Positions 51,514 to 60,802 are shown, numbered from the stretch's first letter. The stretch is 64,000 nucleotides of DNA from Chryseobacterium sp. FH2 (GCF_001045455.1 NZ_LFNE01000002.1:62001-126000), one strand, 5' to 3'. Numbers and translations: made by a program. The notes: generated from the letters alone by a model not told the origin.

Positions 51514-51798
51514 TTATTTACAGAAATATTCATTCATTAAAGCACCATTTTCTATCATACATTGTTGAGCTATAGCAAAAGTTGCTCCACAAGCCGTATC
51601 TACAACCACATCATTGGTACAACCGATTATAATACCATACGAATAACACATTGGCTTTACAATGGATTTTGATTCCTTCAATTCAGAACCGGCATACTCA
51701 ATTTTGTCTTTTCGTATGTCAGTCTTTACGTTTTCTGTACTTTTTGCACTCACTAATCCTGCAACTCCGAAGGCTGTTGCGAATAAAATTTTTTTCAT
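51514..51798 (-). CDS. Small cysteine-rich secreted peptide precursor
   Basis: This 94-residue protein has a signal peptide (MKKILFATAFGVAGLVSA), a charged Lys/Glu-rich stretch (20-48), then a Cys-rich C-terminal half with five cysteines (MCYSY, GCTND, TACGA, QQCMI, YFCK) in a small-residue-rich context. That is a precursor-like layout: leader, charged propeptide, compact core. I do not recognise the family. It heads a minus-strand unit with a GLPGLI gene and is divergent from an XRE regulator over a shared operator region. A secreted bacteriocin-like or signalling peptide is possible, by inference. Confidence 0.7.
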   Translation of the reverse strand: MKKILFATAFGVAGLVSAKSTENVKTDIRKDKIEYAGSELKESKSIVKPMCYSYGIIIGCTNDVVVDTACGATFAIAQQCMIENGALMNEYFCK

Positions 51799-51829
51799 TG
51801 TTTTGAATTTTTATATTTGTTTAACAATC

Positions 51830-51911
51830 CAAAACTAAAAATTTTATTCAATTCAAATATAATTTTCTTTTTGCGATTTCATTGCGATTTTTCGCAAAAA
51901 AATTATCTTTA
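51830..51911. promoter_or_regulatory. Divergent promoters with XRE-type operator
   Basis: For the peptide gene, the minus strand reads TTTG (51854-51857), 16 bases, TAGTTTTG (51830-51837). For the XRE gene, TATCTTTA lies at 51904-51911. Between them are TTGCGA at 51871-51876 and the palindrome TTGCGA-TTTT-TCGCAA at 51882-51897; the two TTGCGA units are 11 bases apart. This is a probable operator for the adjacent XRE regulator, placed to block both promoters. Confidence 0.65.
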
Positions 51912-51929
51912 CATCAAACTTTATAAAAA

Positions 51930-52295
51930 ATGCAGAAAACAAAACTTATTGATGTTCGTAAAAGAAAGAATATAAGCCAGGAAAAGATGGCAGATATCCT
52001 TTGCATAGATGTTTCTAACTATAACAGAAGGGAAAAGGGAACGGCAAAAATATCTTTGCAGGAGTGGCAGAAAATAGCTGAAATATTAGAAACACCTATA
52101 GAAGATATATACGAAAATGATGAAGGTATGGTTATTATTTTTAATGATAATTCTACGGGAACAGGTTATGGAGTAGGTGTTGTAAATAATTACAATATAC
52201 CACTTTCCATTTGGGAATCCCAGAAAAAATATATAGAAAAGCTGGAAGCCGAAATCGAAAGCCTGAAAGCAATAATTGCAGAAAAGGGTGAATAA
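51930..52295 (+). CDS. XRE-family transcriptional regulator
   Basis: This 121-residue protein has an N-terminal Cro/C1-type HTH (LIDVRKRKNISQEKMADILC then VSNYNRREKGTAKISLQEWQ, about residues 5-62). A middle Asn/Gly-rich strand region (NDNSTGTGYGVGVVNNYN) and a C-terminal coiled coil (YIEKLEAEIESLKAIIAE) follow. The coil should drive dimer formation. It is divergent from the peptide/GLPGLI unit with a palindromic site between, so autoregulation and control of that unit are likely. Confidence 0.9.
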   Translation: MQKTKLIDVRKRKNISQEKMADILCIDVSNYNRREKGTAKISLQEWQKIAEILETPIEDIYENDEGMVIIFNDNSTGTGYGVGVVNNYNIPLSIWESQKKYIEKLEAEIESLKAIIAEKGE

Positions 52296-52344
52296 GCAAC
52301 GGTTTTAATTACAGAAGATAAGCATCCGTTTTTCGAGGGCAGTA

Positions 52345-53424
52345 TCATGTCATCACACAATCCCCGTCACCATCCTGAAAGTTCGGGCTAAAATTTGCCG
52401 GAAGATTCTCTATAAACTGTTTGTGGAACATATACCTTCTTTCAATATTTCGTTCGTGTATATTTGAAAAATTTTTAGAAATTTTTATTTCATGATTAAG
52501 CTCATTCTGATAGCTTGTAAAAGTAATAACTTTATTCTTCACCATAAAATAATTTAAAAAATCAACAAATGTACCCAAATCTGACTTTGTGAATAAATAA
52601 GGAATTTTCAAATGACCATCTCTTAAAAGTAGAAGAGCACAGGTAATAAGATTATTTTGATGATCAAAAATTTTAATCCAAAAATATTTAAAAAACCTTG
52701 AATAGCTTGAAAACAGGTAATTTTCTTCTTTCTGTTTTCCTTCTAAGACCCACGGGTTTTCGATAAACCAATTGATATCGTCAGTAGTACGATTGGCGGG
52801 AAATTGTGAAACAAAATCAGCGCTTTGGCTGTCTGGCTTACCTAAAATTTCAAATTTAAAACCGGGCTTTTTGATCAGGCTGTTTTTTACAGATAGTAAG
52901 GAATTTAAAATAGTATCTCCGATATTAAAAATTGGTTTTAGAGCTTTTGTTCCAGGTTTTTTGGCCGGAATAATATTCCTAAAATCTGTCCGGAAATAGT
53001 ACCTTTTTCCATTCTTTGGAGCGATGTACTGAAACAGCCCTATTTTATTATATAAAGATTCGGCTTCTTTTGTAAATTCTGTGATGGCAATATTTCCGTT
53101 ATATTCCTCAAAAGCTCTATTTAAAAGATTTTGGGCGATCCTTTTTCCTCTAAATTTATTGCTGATATATAATGTGCTCAGCCAGGCGTAATTGAAAATT
53201 TTTCCGTCAATTGTAAAATTATCAGGAAAACATCCTAAATATCCGGCTAGTTCGTCATCATCAAAAGCAAGAATCAATAATGTTTGCCCATCATTTGCCT
53301 TTGGATTTTTACTATGAGATTGTGCCCTGTGTGTAGTTATAGGAAGGAAATCATACTTTTTAAAATCTCCTGATGATACAAATTCCTCCAGTTCTTTTCT
53401 GTTTAATGTTGTAAGGTGTATCAT
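52345..53424 (-). CDS. GNAT-type acetyltransferase with extra C-terminal domain
   Basis: This 359-residue protein has a GNAT domain at about 40-150: AWLSTLYISNKFRGKRIAQN is motif A, with RGKRIA as the CoA loop, followed by YNKIGLFQYIAP. The C-terminal 200 residues are alpha/beta and may be a second, degenerate GNAT fold. It overlaps the upstream polysaccharide deacetylase gene by 4 bases (ATGA), so the two are translated together. The pairing suggests sugar or cell-wall modification, but the substrate is unknown. Confidence 0.82.
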   Translation of the reverse strand: MIHLTTLNRKELEEFVSSGDFKKYDFLPITTHRAQSHSKNPKANDGQTLLILAFDDDELAGYLGCFPDNFTIDGKIFNYAWLSTLYISNKFRGKRIAQNLLNRAFEEYNGNIAITEFTKEAESLYNKIGLFQYIAPKNGKRYYFRTDFRNIIPAKKPGTKALKPIFNIGDTILNSLLSVKNSLIKKPGFKFEILGKPDSQSADFVSQFPANRTTDDINWFIENPWVLEGKQKEENYLFSSYSRFFKYFWIKIFDHQNNLITCALLLLRDGHLKIPYLFTKSDLGTFVDFLNYFMVKNKVITFTSYQNELNHEIKISKNFSNIHERNIERRYMFHKQFIENLPANFSPNFQDGDGDCVMT

Positions 53425-54410
53425 TTTCTCACAATTTTATTTTTATTTGCAATTTTCTTTACTCTAAAGTAGGCTATTTCTTTTTTTATGAGTAATCCGG
53501 CATTTTCGTTTGTTTCCATAGGAATTCTTTGGAAATTTTTTTCAATACTGTCAAGCTTTATGCCTGCGCTTCCGAACGTACAAAAAAGCTCTTTATTTTT
53601 AAATAATACATCAAAAAAATCTTTATTCACCCCAAAATCTGTAAACGGAAAAGCAAAACTTTCATACAGGAAATTATTCTCTTTTAAATATTGAAATGTT
53701 TTACGGGTTGTTTCAAGTTGCTGATCTAATGCTAGTTCATTGTATAAAGGATGATCCCAGCTGTGAGAAGAAATCCCGAATCCTTTTCGTGTCAGAGTAT
53801 TTAATTGCTCAAAATTTAAATAAGGTTTTTGTTTTTTCAGGAATATATTAAAATCAATTTCAAGAACTTTTGCCAGTCTGTCTAAAATTTCTTTTTGGGA
53901 ATAATGAATCTGAAGAATGTGTTGATTTATATCTTGTTTCGATCCAAGAATTTTATAAATTTCAGGATTTATATTTTTATTTTTTTCAAGCTTATCAACG
54001 ATTAAACTGGCTTTACAGCGAAACATTAATTCCTGGTTATCAATAAAGCACGGATTAATAAAATTAATGGAATAAATACCTTTTCGTTCTAAAACAGGAG
54101 CAACAATATCGTAAAACTCACGAAATCCATCATCAAAAGTTAATAAGGCAATCTTCTTTTTGGGCTTAAAATTACCGTTAACAAAATCTTTGAATTCACC
54201 CCAATTTACAAACTGGAAATATTTTGAAAAATAATCTAAATCTTCTTCAAACTGTTTTACGTTTTTATAGGCAATAATGTTTTTGATATGTGGTAAATTT
54301 TCATCAGAAACACAATGATAAACCGGCAAACAGTAGGTTAAGGGAAATGTTTTTTCAATATTTTCCCTTTCAAATCGTGCTAAAAAATTAATCAGTTTTT
54401 CCTTCATCAT
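53421..54410 (-). CDS. Polysaccharide deacetylase (NodB-like)
   Basis: This 329-residue protein has the carbohydrate esterase 4 motif 1 IALLTFDDGFREFY (catalytic and metal Asp pair) and a SSHSWDHPLYNEL motif 2, with both His spaced as in NodB (HxxxH-type SHSWDH). No signal peptide or transmembrane helix is obvious, so it may act in the cytoplasm on a nucleotide or lipid-linked sugar. It is translationally coupled with the GNAT gene. A deacetylase with an acyltransferase could exchange acyl groups on a surface sugar; that is inference. Confidence 0.85.
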   Translation of the reverse strand: MMKEKLINFLARFERENIEKTFPLTYCLPVYHCVSDENLPHIKNIIAYKNVKQFEEDLDYFSKYFQFVNWGEFKDFVNGNFKPKKKIALLTFDDGFREFYDIVAPVLERKGIYSINFINPCFIDNQELMFRCKASLIVDKLEKNKNINPEIYKILGSKQDINQHILQIHYSQKEILDRLAKVLEIDFNIFLKKQKPYLNFEQLNTLTRKGFGISSHSWDHPLYNELALDQQLETTRKTFQYLKENNFLYESFAFPFTDFGVNKDFFDVLFKNKELFCTFGSAGIKLDSIEKNFQRIPMETNENAGLLIKKEIAYFRVKKIANKNKIVRK

Positions 54411-54429
54411 AATGCTTCAAAAATAAAAA

Positions 54430-54469
54430 AGAATCTATTTAAATTCAGGAGAAAATTTAAATAGATTCT
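54430..54469 (-). terminator. Terminator of the S46 peptidase gene
   Basis: AGAATCTATTTAAATT and its exact complement form a 16-bp stem with an 8-base loop, followed on the minus strand by a T-run. It lies between the peptidase and the deacetylase gene, so the latter has a separate promoter. Confidence 0.87.
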
Positions 54470-54489
54470 AAGTTTTTATCATTAAAAAA

Positions 54490-56628
54490 TTACTTTACGA
54501 TTTTCATTTCATCGATCAGCCATTTGGAATCGGCAAATTTATCGATGATGAAAAGAATATATTTTGTATCAACCATGATATTCCGGCTGAAACGAGGGTC
54601 ATAGTTGATGTCGCTCATTGTTCCTTCCCACTGTCTGTCGAAATTCAGGCCTACAAGATTTCCGTTTGCATCCAGAGCCGGGCTTCCTGAGTTTCCTCCG
54701 GTTGTATGGTTGGTTGCAGTGAATCCTACAGGGACATCACCGGTTTTATCTTTATAATTTCCGTAATCTTTTTTGTTGTAAAGATCGATCAGCTTTTTAG
54801 GAACATCAAATTCATAATCTCCGGGAATGTATTTCTCAATTACGCCGGCTAAATGTGTCTGATAATCGTAGGAAACGGCATCTCTTGGAGAAGAGCCTTT
54901 TACTTTACCGTACGTCACGCGAAGCGTGGAATTGGCATCCGGGAAAAATTTTCTGTCTTTATCAGTAGCGATTTGCTGCGCCATAAATGTTTTCTGTAAC
55001 GCATCAATTTTTGTCTGAAGAGAAGTAAACTGAGGATCTGCTGCCTTCATATAGGTGTCTCTCATCGCAACATAAAGCTGATAAACAGGATCTTTTTTCA
55101 ATGTTTTAATCAATTTATCCTGATTTGAAAAAGCCTTATCGATATCAGCTGTTAAAGAAGCTCCGTTTACGGCAGTTCTGCCTGTAATAATTGAATTTTT
55201 GGAAGCCTCTTCTATAGTTTGAATGTTCTGAGCCTCGTTTTTAAACTTGTCAAATCCTGCGGGTAAGAATTGAGGTGCTGTTTTATTTGCATAAAGCGCC
55301 AGCAATTTTGCTGTAACTTTTGCATCCAGCTCTGCACTGTAATCTTTGTAGAATGAAGATAGTCTGTTTTTAACTTTTGCAAGTTCTTTTTCATCCATTC
55401 TACCTGCTTCTACAGCAGAAATGTAGTAGTAATAATCTCCCGCAAGCTTCAACGTTTCGGCATTTCTGATAACTTCAGTGTAATAAGCGTTATTCAAAGC
55501 ATAAGGAGCCTGGTCGTTGTACAATTTGTTTAGCTGATTAATTGTAGGTTTAATCTCGTGATTTTTAGCAATTAAAGAACCTTCATACATTACTTTTTTC
55601 TGAACAGCGTTTGATTTTTTCAAACCTTCTACCTCGCCAATCCATTTTTTCCAGTAATTGGCTACGGAAGCATATTTTGAAGCATATTTAATACGTGTTG
55701 CATTATCGGCACGCATTTTTTCGTCTAAAGTTTTTAAAGCGACATCTCTTACGGCAATTCTTGCGGGATCAATCTCTGTCATGATTTTTTCAACAGCGAT
55801 AGCAGGAAGGTATTCTGTCGTTCTTCCCGGAAACCCAAATACGAAAGTAAAGTCGTTCTCATTTTTATCCTTGATGGAAACCGGAAGATAATGCTTCGGA
55901 ACGTAAGGAACATTGTCTTTTGAATATTCTGCAGGCTTATTGTTTTTATCCGCATAAATTCTGAACATCGAGAAGTCTCCCGTATGTCTTGGCCAAACCC
56001 AGTTATCTGTGTCAGACCCGAATTTACCAATACTTTGCGGAGGTGCTCCTACCAAACGGATGTCCTTGAAAGTTTCGATGGTATAAGCATAATATTTATT
56101 CCCGTAATACATTGATTTTACAGAAATTGACTGGTAAGGGTCGGTTTTTTGAGAGTTTTTGTAAACCTCAATGTTTTTGGCAATCTGTTTTGACAGTTCA
56201 GGCTCTGTAAGCTTGTCTGTCCCTTCTAAAATTTGATTAGTAACTTCTTTGATGTCTACAATGAAATCTACGGTTACACCCGGGTTTGCAAGTTCTCCGG
56301 TCATATTTTTTGCCCAAAACCCATTGGAGAGAAGATCATTTTCAACAGTTGAATGAGCCTGAATCTGACCGTAACCACAGTGATGATTGGTTAATAACAA
56401 CCCTTTTGGAGAGATGATTTCAGCGGTACAGCCTCCGTTGAACTGCACTACAGCATCTTTTATACTTGCTTTTTGAGGATTGAAGATGTCTTTCGCAGAG
56501 ATTTTCATTCCCAAATCCTTCATTTCCTTTTCATTAAGCTCTGTCGGAATCCACATTCCTCCGTATTGTTGTGCAAAGGCCATTGCAGCCGGCAAAAGAA
56601 ATACAGATAAAAGTATCTTTTTTGTCAT
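54490..56628 (-). CDS. S46 dipeptidyl peptidase, DPP11-type
   Basis: From the ATG at 56628 the product is 712 residues with a signal peptide (MTKKILLSVFLLPAAMAFAQ) and the S46 N-terminus QYGGMWIPTELN. The chymotrypsin-like triad is visible as LLLTNHHCGYGQIQ (His 82-83) and GNSGSPALD (Ser647). The residue 18 positions after the Ser, which sets P1 specificity, is Arg665 in LNFDRQWEG; Arg there marks DPP11 (Asp/Glu-specific), whereas DPP7 has Gly. It feeds the cell with acidic dipeptides from the periplasm. The gene is monocistronic. Confidence 0.9.
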   Translation of the reverse strand: MTKKILLSVFLLPAAMAFAQQYGGMWIPTELNEKEMKDLGMKISAKDIFNPQKASIKDAVVQFNGGCTAEIISPKGLLLTNHHCGYGQIQAHSTVENDLLSNGFWAKNMTGELANPGVTVDFIVDIKEVTNQILEGTDKLTEPELSKQIAKNIEVYKNSQKTDPYQSISVKSMYYGNKYYAYTIETFKDIRLVGAPPQSIGKFGSDTDNWVWPRHTGDFSMFRIYADKNNKPAEYSKDNVPYVPKHYLPVSIKDKNENDFTFVFGFPGRTTEYLPAIAVEKIMTEIDPARIAVRDVALKTLDEKMRADNATRIKYASKYASVANYWKKWIGEVEGLKKSNAVQKKVMYEGSLIAKNHEIKPTINQLNKLYNDQAPYALNNAYYTEVIRNAETLKLAGDYYYYISAVEAGRMDEKELAKVKNRLSSFYKDYSAELDAKVTAKLLALYANKTAPQFLPAGFDKFKNEAQNIQTIEEASKNSIITGRTAVNGASLTADIDKAFSNQDKLIKTLKKDPVYQLYVAMRDTYMKAADPQFTSLQTKIDALQKTFMAQQIATDKDRKFFPDANSTLRVTYGKVKGSSPRDAVSYDYQTHLAGVIEKYIPGDYEFDVPKKLIDLYNKKDYGNYKDKTGDVPVGFTATNHTTGGNSGSPALDANGNLVGLNFDRQWEGTMSDINYDPRFSRNIMVDTKYILFIIDKFADSKWLIDEMKIVK

Positions 56629-56928
56629 AATCAAATTTTTGCCCCAATTTACGAAGAAAAAAGGAGACTACAGTTATGAATTATGAGTTATAAGTTCTGA
56701 GTTGAAATAAGTTGAATTTCGATTCGATTAAATGATTTATGCTTAAAAATTCACCGAAATAAAAATAAAGCATTAGGATTTTTTTTATTCAATAATTATG
56801 TTTTTAAGATTATACATGGAAATCAAAACTTATAGTTCATGACTTTATAATTTACCGTCGGCTTAATTTTTGTTTCCTTAAACACACACACATAATACTT
56901 ATTATTAATATATTTAAATTTACTTATC

Positions 56929-57402
56929 ATGAAAAAATCACAAATATTAGGAATGGCAGCAGTTACTTTTATGGTTTCTTGTACTCAAAAGGATAAAAAT
57001 CCTGAAATCAATCCGAAGACAGATCCTATGGCTATTCAGGCGCCGATAGATAGCACCTCTGCAAATAATATGGAAGCATCTCATAGCGCTGAAAATTCTT
57101 TAGACTGGTATGGAACTTATGAAGCGGTAGTTCCTTGTGCAGACTGCCCGGGAATCAAAACGGTTTTAACTTTAAACAAAGACAAAACTTTCACTATTTC
57201 TGAAGAGTATCTGGAAAGAAAGTCAAAGAGTGAAGATAAGGGAACTTTTGAATGGGATGCTACAGGAAGTGTGGTTACATTACACGGGAAAAGCGCTAAA
57301 TATAAATATAAAGTAGGTGAGAATAAAATCACCCAGCTGGATTTGAGCGGCCAGCCGATCGATGGTCCCAACAAAGATTTATATGTTTTCAAAAAAAAAT
57401 AA
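56929..57402 (+). CDS. NlpE-like (copper resistance N-terminal domain) lipoprotein
   Basis: This 157-residue lipoprotein has the lipidated Cys18 in AAVTFMVSCTQ, a polar linker, then an NlpE N-terminal domain: WYGTYEAVVPCADCPGIKTV with the CxxC at C70 and C73, TLNKDKTFTISEEYL and WDATGSVVTLHG. NlpE senses envelope stress and binds copper in Enterobacteria; here only the family likeness can be claimed. It sits in the outer or inner membrane facing the periplasm. It is followed by a bidirectional terminator. Confidence 0.87.
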   Translation: MKKSQILGMAAVTFMVSCTQKDKNPEINPKTDPMAIQAPIDSTSANNMEASHSAENSLDWYGTYEAVVPCADCPGIKTVLTLNKDKTFTISEEYLERKSKSEDKGTFEWDATGSVVTLHGKSAKYKYKVGENKITQLDLSGQPIDGPNKDLYVFKKK

Positions 57403-57412
57403 TAAGATACAG

Positions 57413-57438
57413 ATAGAGGTTAAAAACCTCTATTTTTT
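57413..57438. terminator. Bidirectional terminator between nlpE-like and mgtC-like genes
   Basis: ATAGAGGTT and AACCTCTAT form a 9-bp stem with a 3-base loop and a T6 run. The two flanking genes converge on it. Confidence 0.85.
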
Positions 57439-57440
57439 GT

Positions 57441-58088
57441 TTAAAATTGGTAAGCGATAATTTTTTCGTCTGCCATCAGGTGTTTGATTAAAGCTTCGTG
57501 ATTTTTATTATTGCCTGTAAGTTGCCATGTGGTTGCTAAATTTCCCTGAGTATATTGTTGTGTCATCATCAAATATTTTAAATGGTGCTGTTCAAATATA
57601 TCTTCACAATGTCTGAAATATTGCGCTTCTCTGACCGCAATTTTATATTCTCTGATTTTGTGAAAATTATCTATAAAATTCTGTAAATAAACAAGCGAAT
57701 TTAAAATTAACAAGACTAAAGCCGTTCCTAAAAGTGATAGGTAGACGTAGCCCGAACCGACAGCCATACCAATAGAAGCGGTTGCCCAAATGGTTGTCGC
57801 CGTAGTGATTCCGTCGATTTTATTGTCACCTTTAAAAATAACCCCCGCTCCCAAAAAGCCAATGCCCGTGATGATATTTGCAGCTAAGCGATCAGGGTTT
57901 TCAACTCCGATTTTGATGGAAAGAATCGTAAAAAGACAAGAACCAAAACATACGAGGATGAAAGTTCTCAAGCCCGCAGATTTATTACGGTATTCCCTTT
58001 CTGCACCGATAAAGATGCCGAGAATAACGGAAATAAATATGAGTAACAGCTCATTCTGAACAACATAATGATCCTTTAGAAAATCCAT
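57441..58088 (-). CDS. MgtC/SapB-family inner-membrane protein
   Basis: This 215-residue protein has four to five transmembrane helices in the N-terminal 140 residues. It includes the family marks GIFIGAEREYRNKSAGLRTFI, then ANIITGIGFLGAGVIFKGD, then GITTATTIWATASIGMAVGS. MgtC proteins modulate Mg2+ and phosphate homeostasis or ATP synthase. The C-terminal soluble part is ACT-like (residues 150-215). It is monocistronic on the minus strand. Confidence 0.92.
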   Translation of the reverse strand: MDFLKDHYVVQNELLLIFISVILGIFIGAEREYRNKSAGLRTFILVCFGSCLFTILSIKIGVENPDRLAANIITGIGFLGAGVIFKGDNKIDGITTATTIWATASIGMAVGSGYVYLSLLGTALVLLILNSLVYLQNFIDNFHKIREYKIAVREAQYFRHCEDIFEQHHLKYLMMTQQYTQGNLATTWQLTGNNKNHEALIKHLMADEKIIAYQF

Positions 58089-58180
58089 TTTTTTTAAATT
58101 TTAAAACTTCTTTGAATAAAATTACGATAAAATCTTAATAGGAAATATGGTTTTAGAGAGATTATTTGCTTAAAAATAGA

Positions 58181-58214
58181 TAAAAAAAAACGGGACTCAA
58201 ACACTGAATCCCGT
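58181..58214 (-). terminator. Terminator of the LRR protein gene
   Basis: ACGGGA and TCCCGT pair, with an inner TCA/TGA extension across one mismatch, and the minus strand continues with T9. It lies 27 bases after the stop. Confidence 0.75.
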
Positions 58215-58240
58215 ATATCTATCCTGATATGAAATTGCAA

Positions 58241-60802
58241 TTAGTTCTTGATAAACTTTTGGCTTACCACTTTATCTTTTGCAAATAATTTGATGATATA
58301 ATTTCCTTTTACAAGTTCAGAAACGTTCATTGAATTTCCGTTTACACTTGTTGAAATAATAATTCTGCCGTTTAAATCATAGATTTCCGCTTTTATAATT
58401 TCGGTTTTAGATGTAATATATAAAACGTCTTTTACCGGATTGGGATAGAGGGTAAAAGTTTCGTTTTTTCTGTTGGTTTCTGATGTCGCCAGTACATTCT
58501 GAACCGTTGTAGTGAAAGTATTGGTGATAATCGGATGATTGTAATCAAAATAAATTTTCGCTGTATTGCTGAAGCTGTCACCCGAAACTAACGTGGATTT
58601 TGTCTTAATTTTAAATGAAACATATCCGTCATTATTTGCACCATCAAAAGGTAATTGAATATTTTCAAAGATAAACTCTACAGTATTTCCGGTAATCCTT
58701 GTGATAAAATTGTGACTTCCGTGAAGCGCAACCAAGCTTGATAAATCATATTTTGAAGTATCAATTTCGTCTGTAATGATAACATGCTGTGCATTTGCAG
58801 TTCCTGTATTTTCAAATCGGATTAAATAATGAACATAATCTCCAACTTTAGTCTGAGAGATGGTAGTTCCTTCCAGACAGGTTTTATCATTCGGATCAAA
58901 AGAATTGACAACCGTTTGATTCAGAGCAAATGTATTGTCTAAAGGCGTATCATCAGTTGCTCCGTTCATTTGCGCGATATAATTTAGAATATCTCCACTA
59001 TTCAAAGCGGGTGTTTGTGTTGGAGAATTCAAATGAACAGTTACTGTAATTTCTTTAGTTTCAAATGGAAGAAGATTCGTGAAATTCCAGCTCAAAACTC
59101 CCGGGGATTGTGAATTTGGAGCTAATGTTGAACTTAAATAATCCACCACATTATCATTATAACTGAATACCAATGTTCCCGATTGTGCAGTGTTTCCTTT
59201 GTTTTTATAAATGATTTTATATTTAGCATCAAAACCCGGACGAGCAATTGTTACGGGTAAAATCACTGTTTCAAGGTCATTGTGGGTTCCATTTGCCGTC
59301 AGACAGAAATTTTGAGTAAAAGGACTTATCTGCGTCGGAAAATTTGTTGTAATGGATGGTGGTGTGATATTAAAATATGAAGGGTTTTCTAAAACAGGTA
59401 CAATATAATTGGTTCCCGATGTTAGTGGTAAAACATGAGTTCCGGAAGCATCTGATATTGCGGCAGACTGCCCTAAAATATTGAATTTTTGAAATGGTTT
59501 TGCCAAATCATTACTATCACATCCATTTCCGTTCATGTCATATTTTGTTGTTCCCTGAAGGGTATAATAAGTCCCGCCGGGAGTCAGGGAGCAATAAGAA
59601 TTGACTACCACATTGGGCTGATTATAATTTGATACCAATGACGTATACCAACCATTTTCTATAGGATCAGTACAAACATATTGCAGTTGTGGTGTATTTG
59701 AAAAGCCAATGCTTTGGTCAAGTTTTCCATTTTTAAGATTTAAAGTCTGTAGGTTGAGATTATCATGAAGTACAGCACTCGTCAAAACAAAATTATGGGA
59801 TAAATCAACATTTGTAAGTGAGTTGCCATTAAGCTCAATAACCTTAATGAAAGGTGTCTGATTAAATGCGATATTATTTGTTATATGATTATTATTTGAA
59901 TATAGATACTCTAAGTGAGTGTTATTATTAAACGTTAAAGTAGAAAGCAAATTATTATAAATATAAAGCATATAAACCAAAGGGCTTGAGCTGAAATCTA
60001 AGCTCGTAATCTGGTTATCATTGCAAAGAAAATATACTAATCCGGTGTAAGGAGTAACATCAAAAGACTGGAAAAGATTAAAAGACAGGCTTAGATAATT
60101 TACAAGAGAAGGGTTAGGAATACTAAGGCTGCTTAATGTATTACGATATAATTCTAATTTTTTTATAGCCATGTCTCCTGCAAAATTGATATTTGTCAGG
60201 AATTGGTTTTGGCTGACGTTTACTTCTTCCAGCGCAGGGAGATTACTTAAATCTAAAGAAGTCATAGTTGAAGTGCCTAATGAGAACTTTTTAAGATTGG
60301 GAACTGAAGAAATATTAATTTCATTGATGTTGGAAAGTGAAACTTCCTGTACAGAAGTGTTTTGTATATTGATAATATTTCCTGAAGCTCCAAGCTGTGC
60401 TAAGTTTAGGGCATTACAATTTTCAATGGTTACATTACCTACGCTGCCGCCTGAAAAAATAATTTTCTGAAGATTAGGATAGTTGCTGAAAATCAAATGA
60501 TACGATGATATAGTAGGGCCATTTAATGTGAGCTCACGCAGGTTTGGAAATTCATTAAGACCTGCCAAACTGGTAATGGCATCTGTAAGATTATAAAGAG
60601 TCATTTTATACACCACTGCAGCTTCTGACACTTGGATTTCGCCATCTCCGTTGGTATCTACATTTATATAAGCTCCACTGGAATCGCTTGTTGCACCGTA
60701 AATAAAGAGTTTAGACTTAAGATAAGTGTCAGGAATATTAATAATCTGCGCCTGAAACACAGAAAATGTAATCATGCATATGATTAAATAGATTTTTTTC
60801 AT
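58241..60802 (-). CDS. T9SS-exported leucine-rich-repeat surface protein
   Basis: This 853-residue protein has a signal peptide (MKKIYLIICMITFSVFQAQ) and a calcium-loop-like VDTNGDGEIQVSEA. LRR-type repeats lie at about 60-400 (NLRELTLNG, LKKLELYRNTLSSL, VIELNGNSLTNVDLS). Ig-like/DUF11-type domains follow (YLIRFENTGTANAQHVIITD, region 640-740). The C-terminal type A sorting domain is LYPNPVKDVLYI, AEIYDLNGRII and a final YIIKLFAKDKVVSQKFIKN. The type IX system would put it on the cell surface or release it. LRR adhesins bind proteins or sugars. Confidence 0.9.
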   Translation of the reverse strand: MKKIYLIICMITFSVFQAQIINIPDTYLKSKLFIYGATSDSSGAYINVDTNGDGEIQVSEAAVVYKMTLYNLTDAITSLAGLNEFPNLRELTLNGPTISSYHLIFSNYPNLQKIIFSGGSVGNVTIENCNALNLAQLGASGNIINIQNTSVQEVSLSNINEINISSVPNLKKFSLGTSTMTSLDLSNLPALEEVNVSQNQFLTNINFAGDMAIKKLELYRNTLSSLSIPNPSLVNYLSLSFNLFQSFDVTPYTGLVYFLCNDNQITSLDFSSSPLVYMLYIYNNLLSTLTFNNNTHLEYLYSNNNHITNNIAFNQTPFIKVIELNGNSLTNVDLSHNFVLTSAVLHDNLNLQTLNLKNGKLDQSIGFSNTPQLQYVCTDPIENGWYTSLVSNYNQPNVVVNSYCSLTPGGTYYTLQGTTKYDMNGNGCDSNDLAKPFQKFNILGQSAAISDASGTHVLPLTSGTNYIVPVLENPSYFNITPPSITTNFPTQISPFTQNFCLTANGTHNDLETVILPVTIARPGFDAKYKIIYKNKGNTAQSGTLVFSYNDNVVDYLSSTLAPNSQSPGVLSWNFTNLLPFETKEITVTVHLNSPTQTPALNSGDILNYIAQMNGATDDTPLDNTFALNQTVVNSFDPNDKTCLEGTTISQTKVGDYVHYLIRFENTGTANAQHVIITDEIDTSKYDLSSLVALHGSHNFITRITGNTVEFIFENIQLPFDGANNDGYVSFKIKTKSTLVSGDSFSNTAKIYFDYNHPIITNTFTTTVQNVLATSETNRKNETFTLYPNPVKDVLYITSKTEIIKAEIYDLNGRIIISTSVNGNSMNVSELVKGNYIIKLFAKDKVVSQKFIKN

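Noticed and set aside
58241..60802. LRR protein as a T6SS component or toxin
   Set aside because: It has a signal peptide and a type IX sorting domain and is far from the T6SS region, so it is a surface protein.
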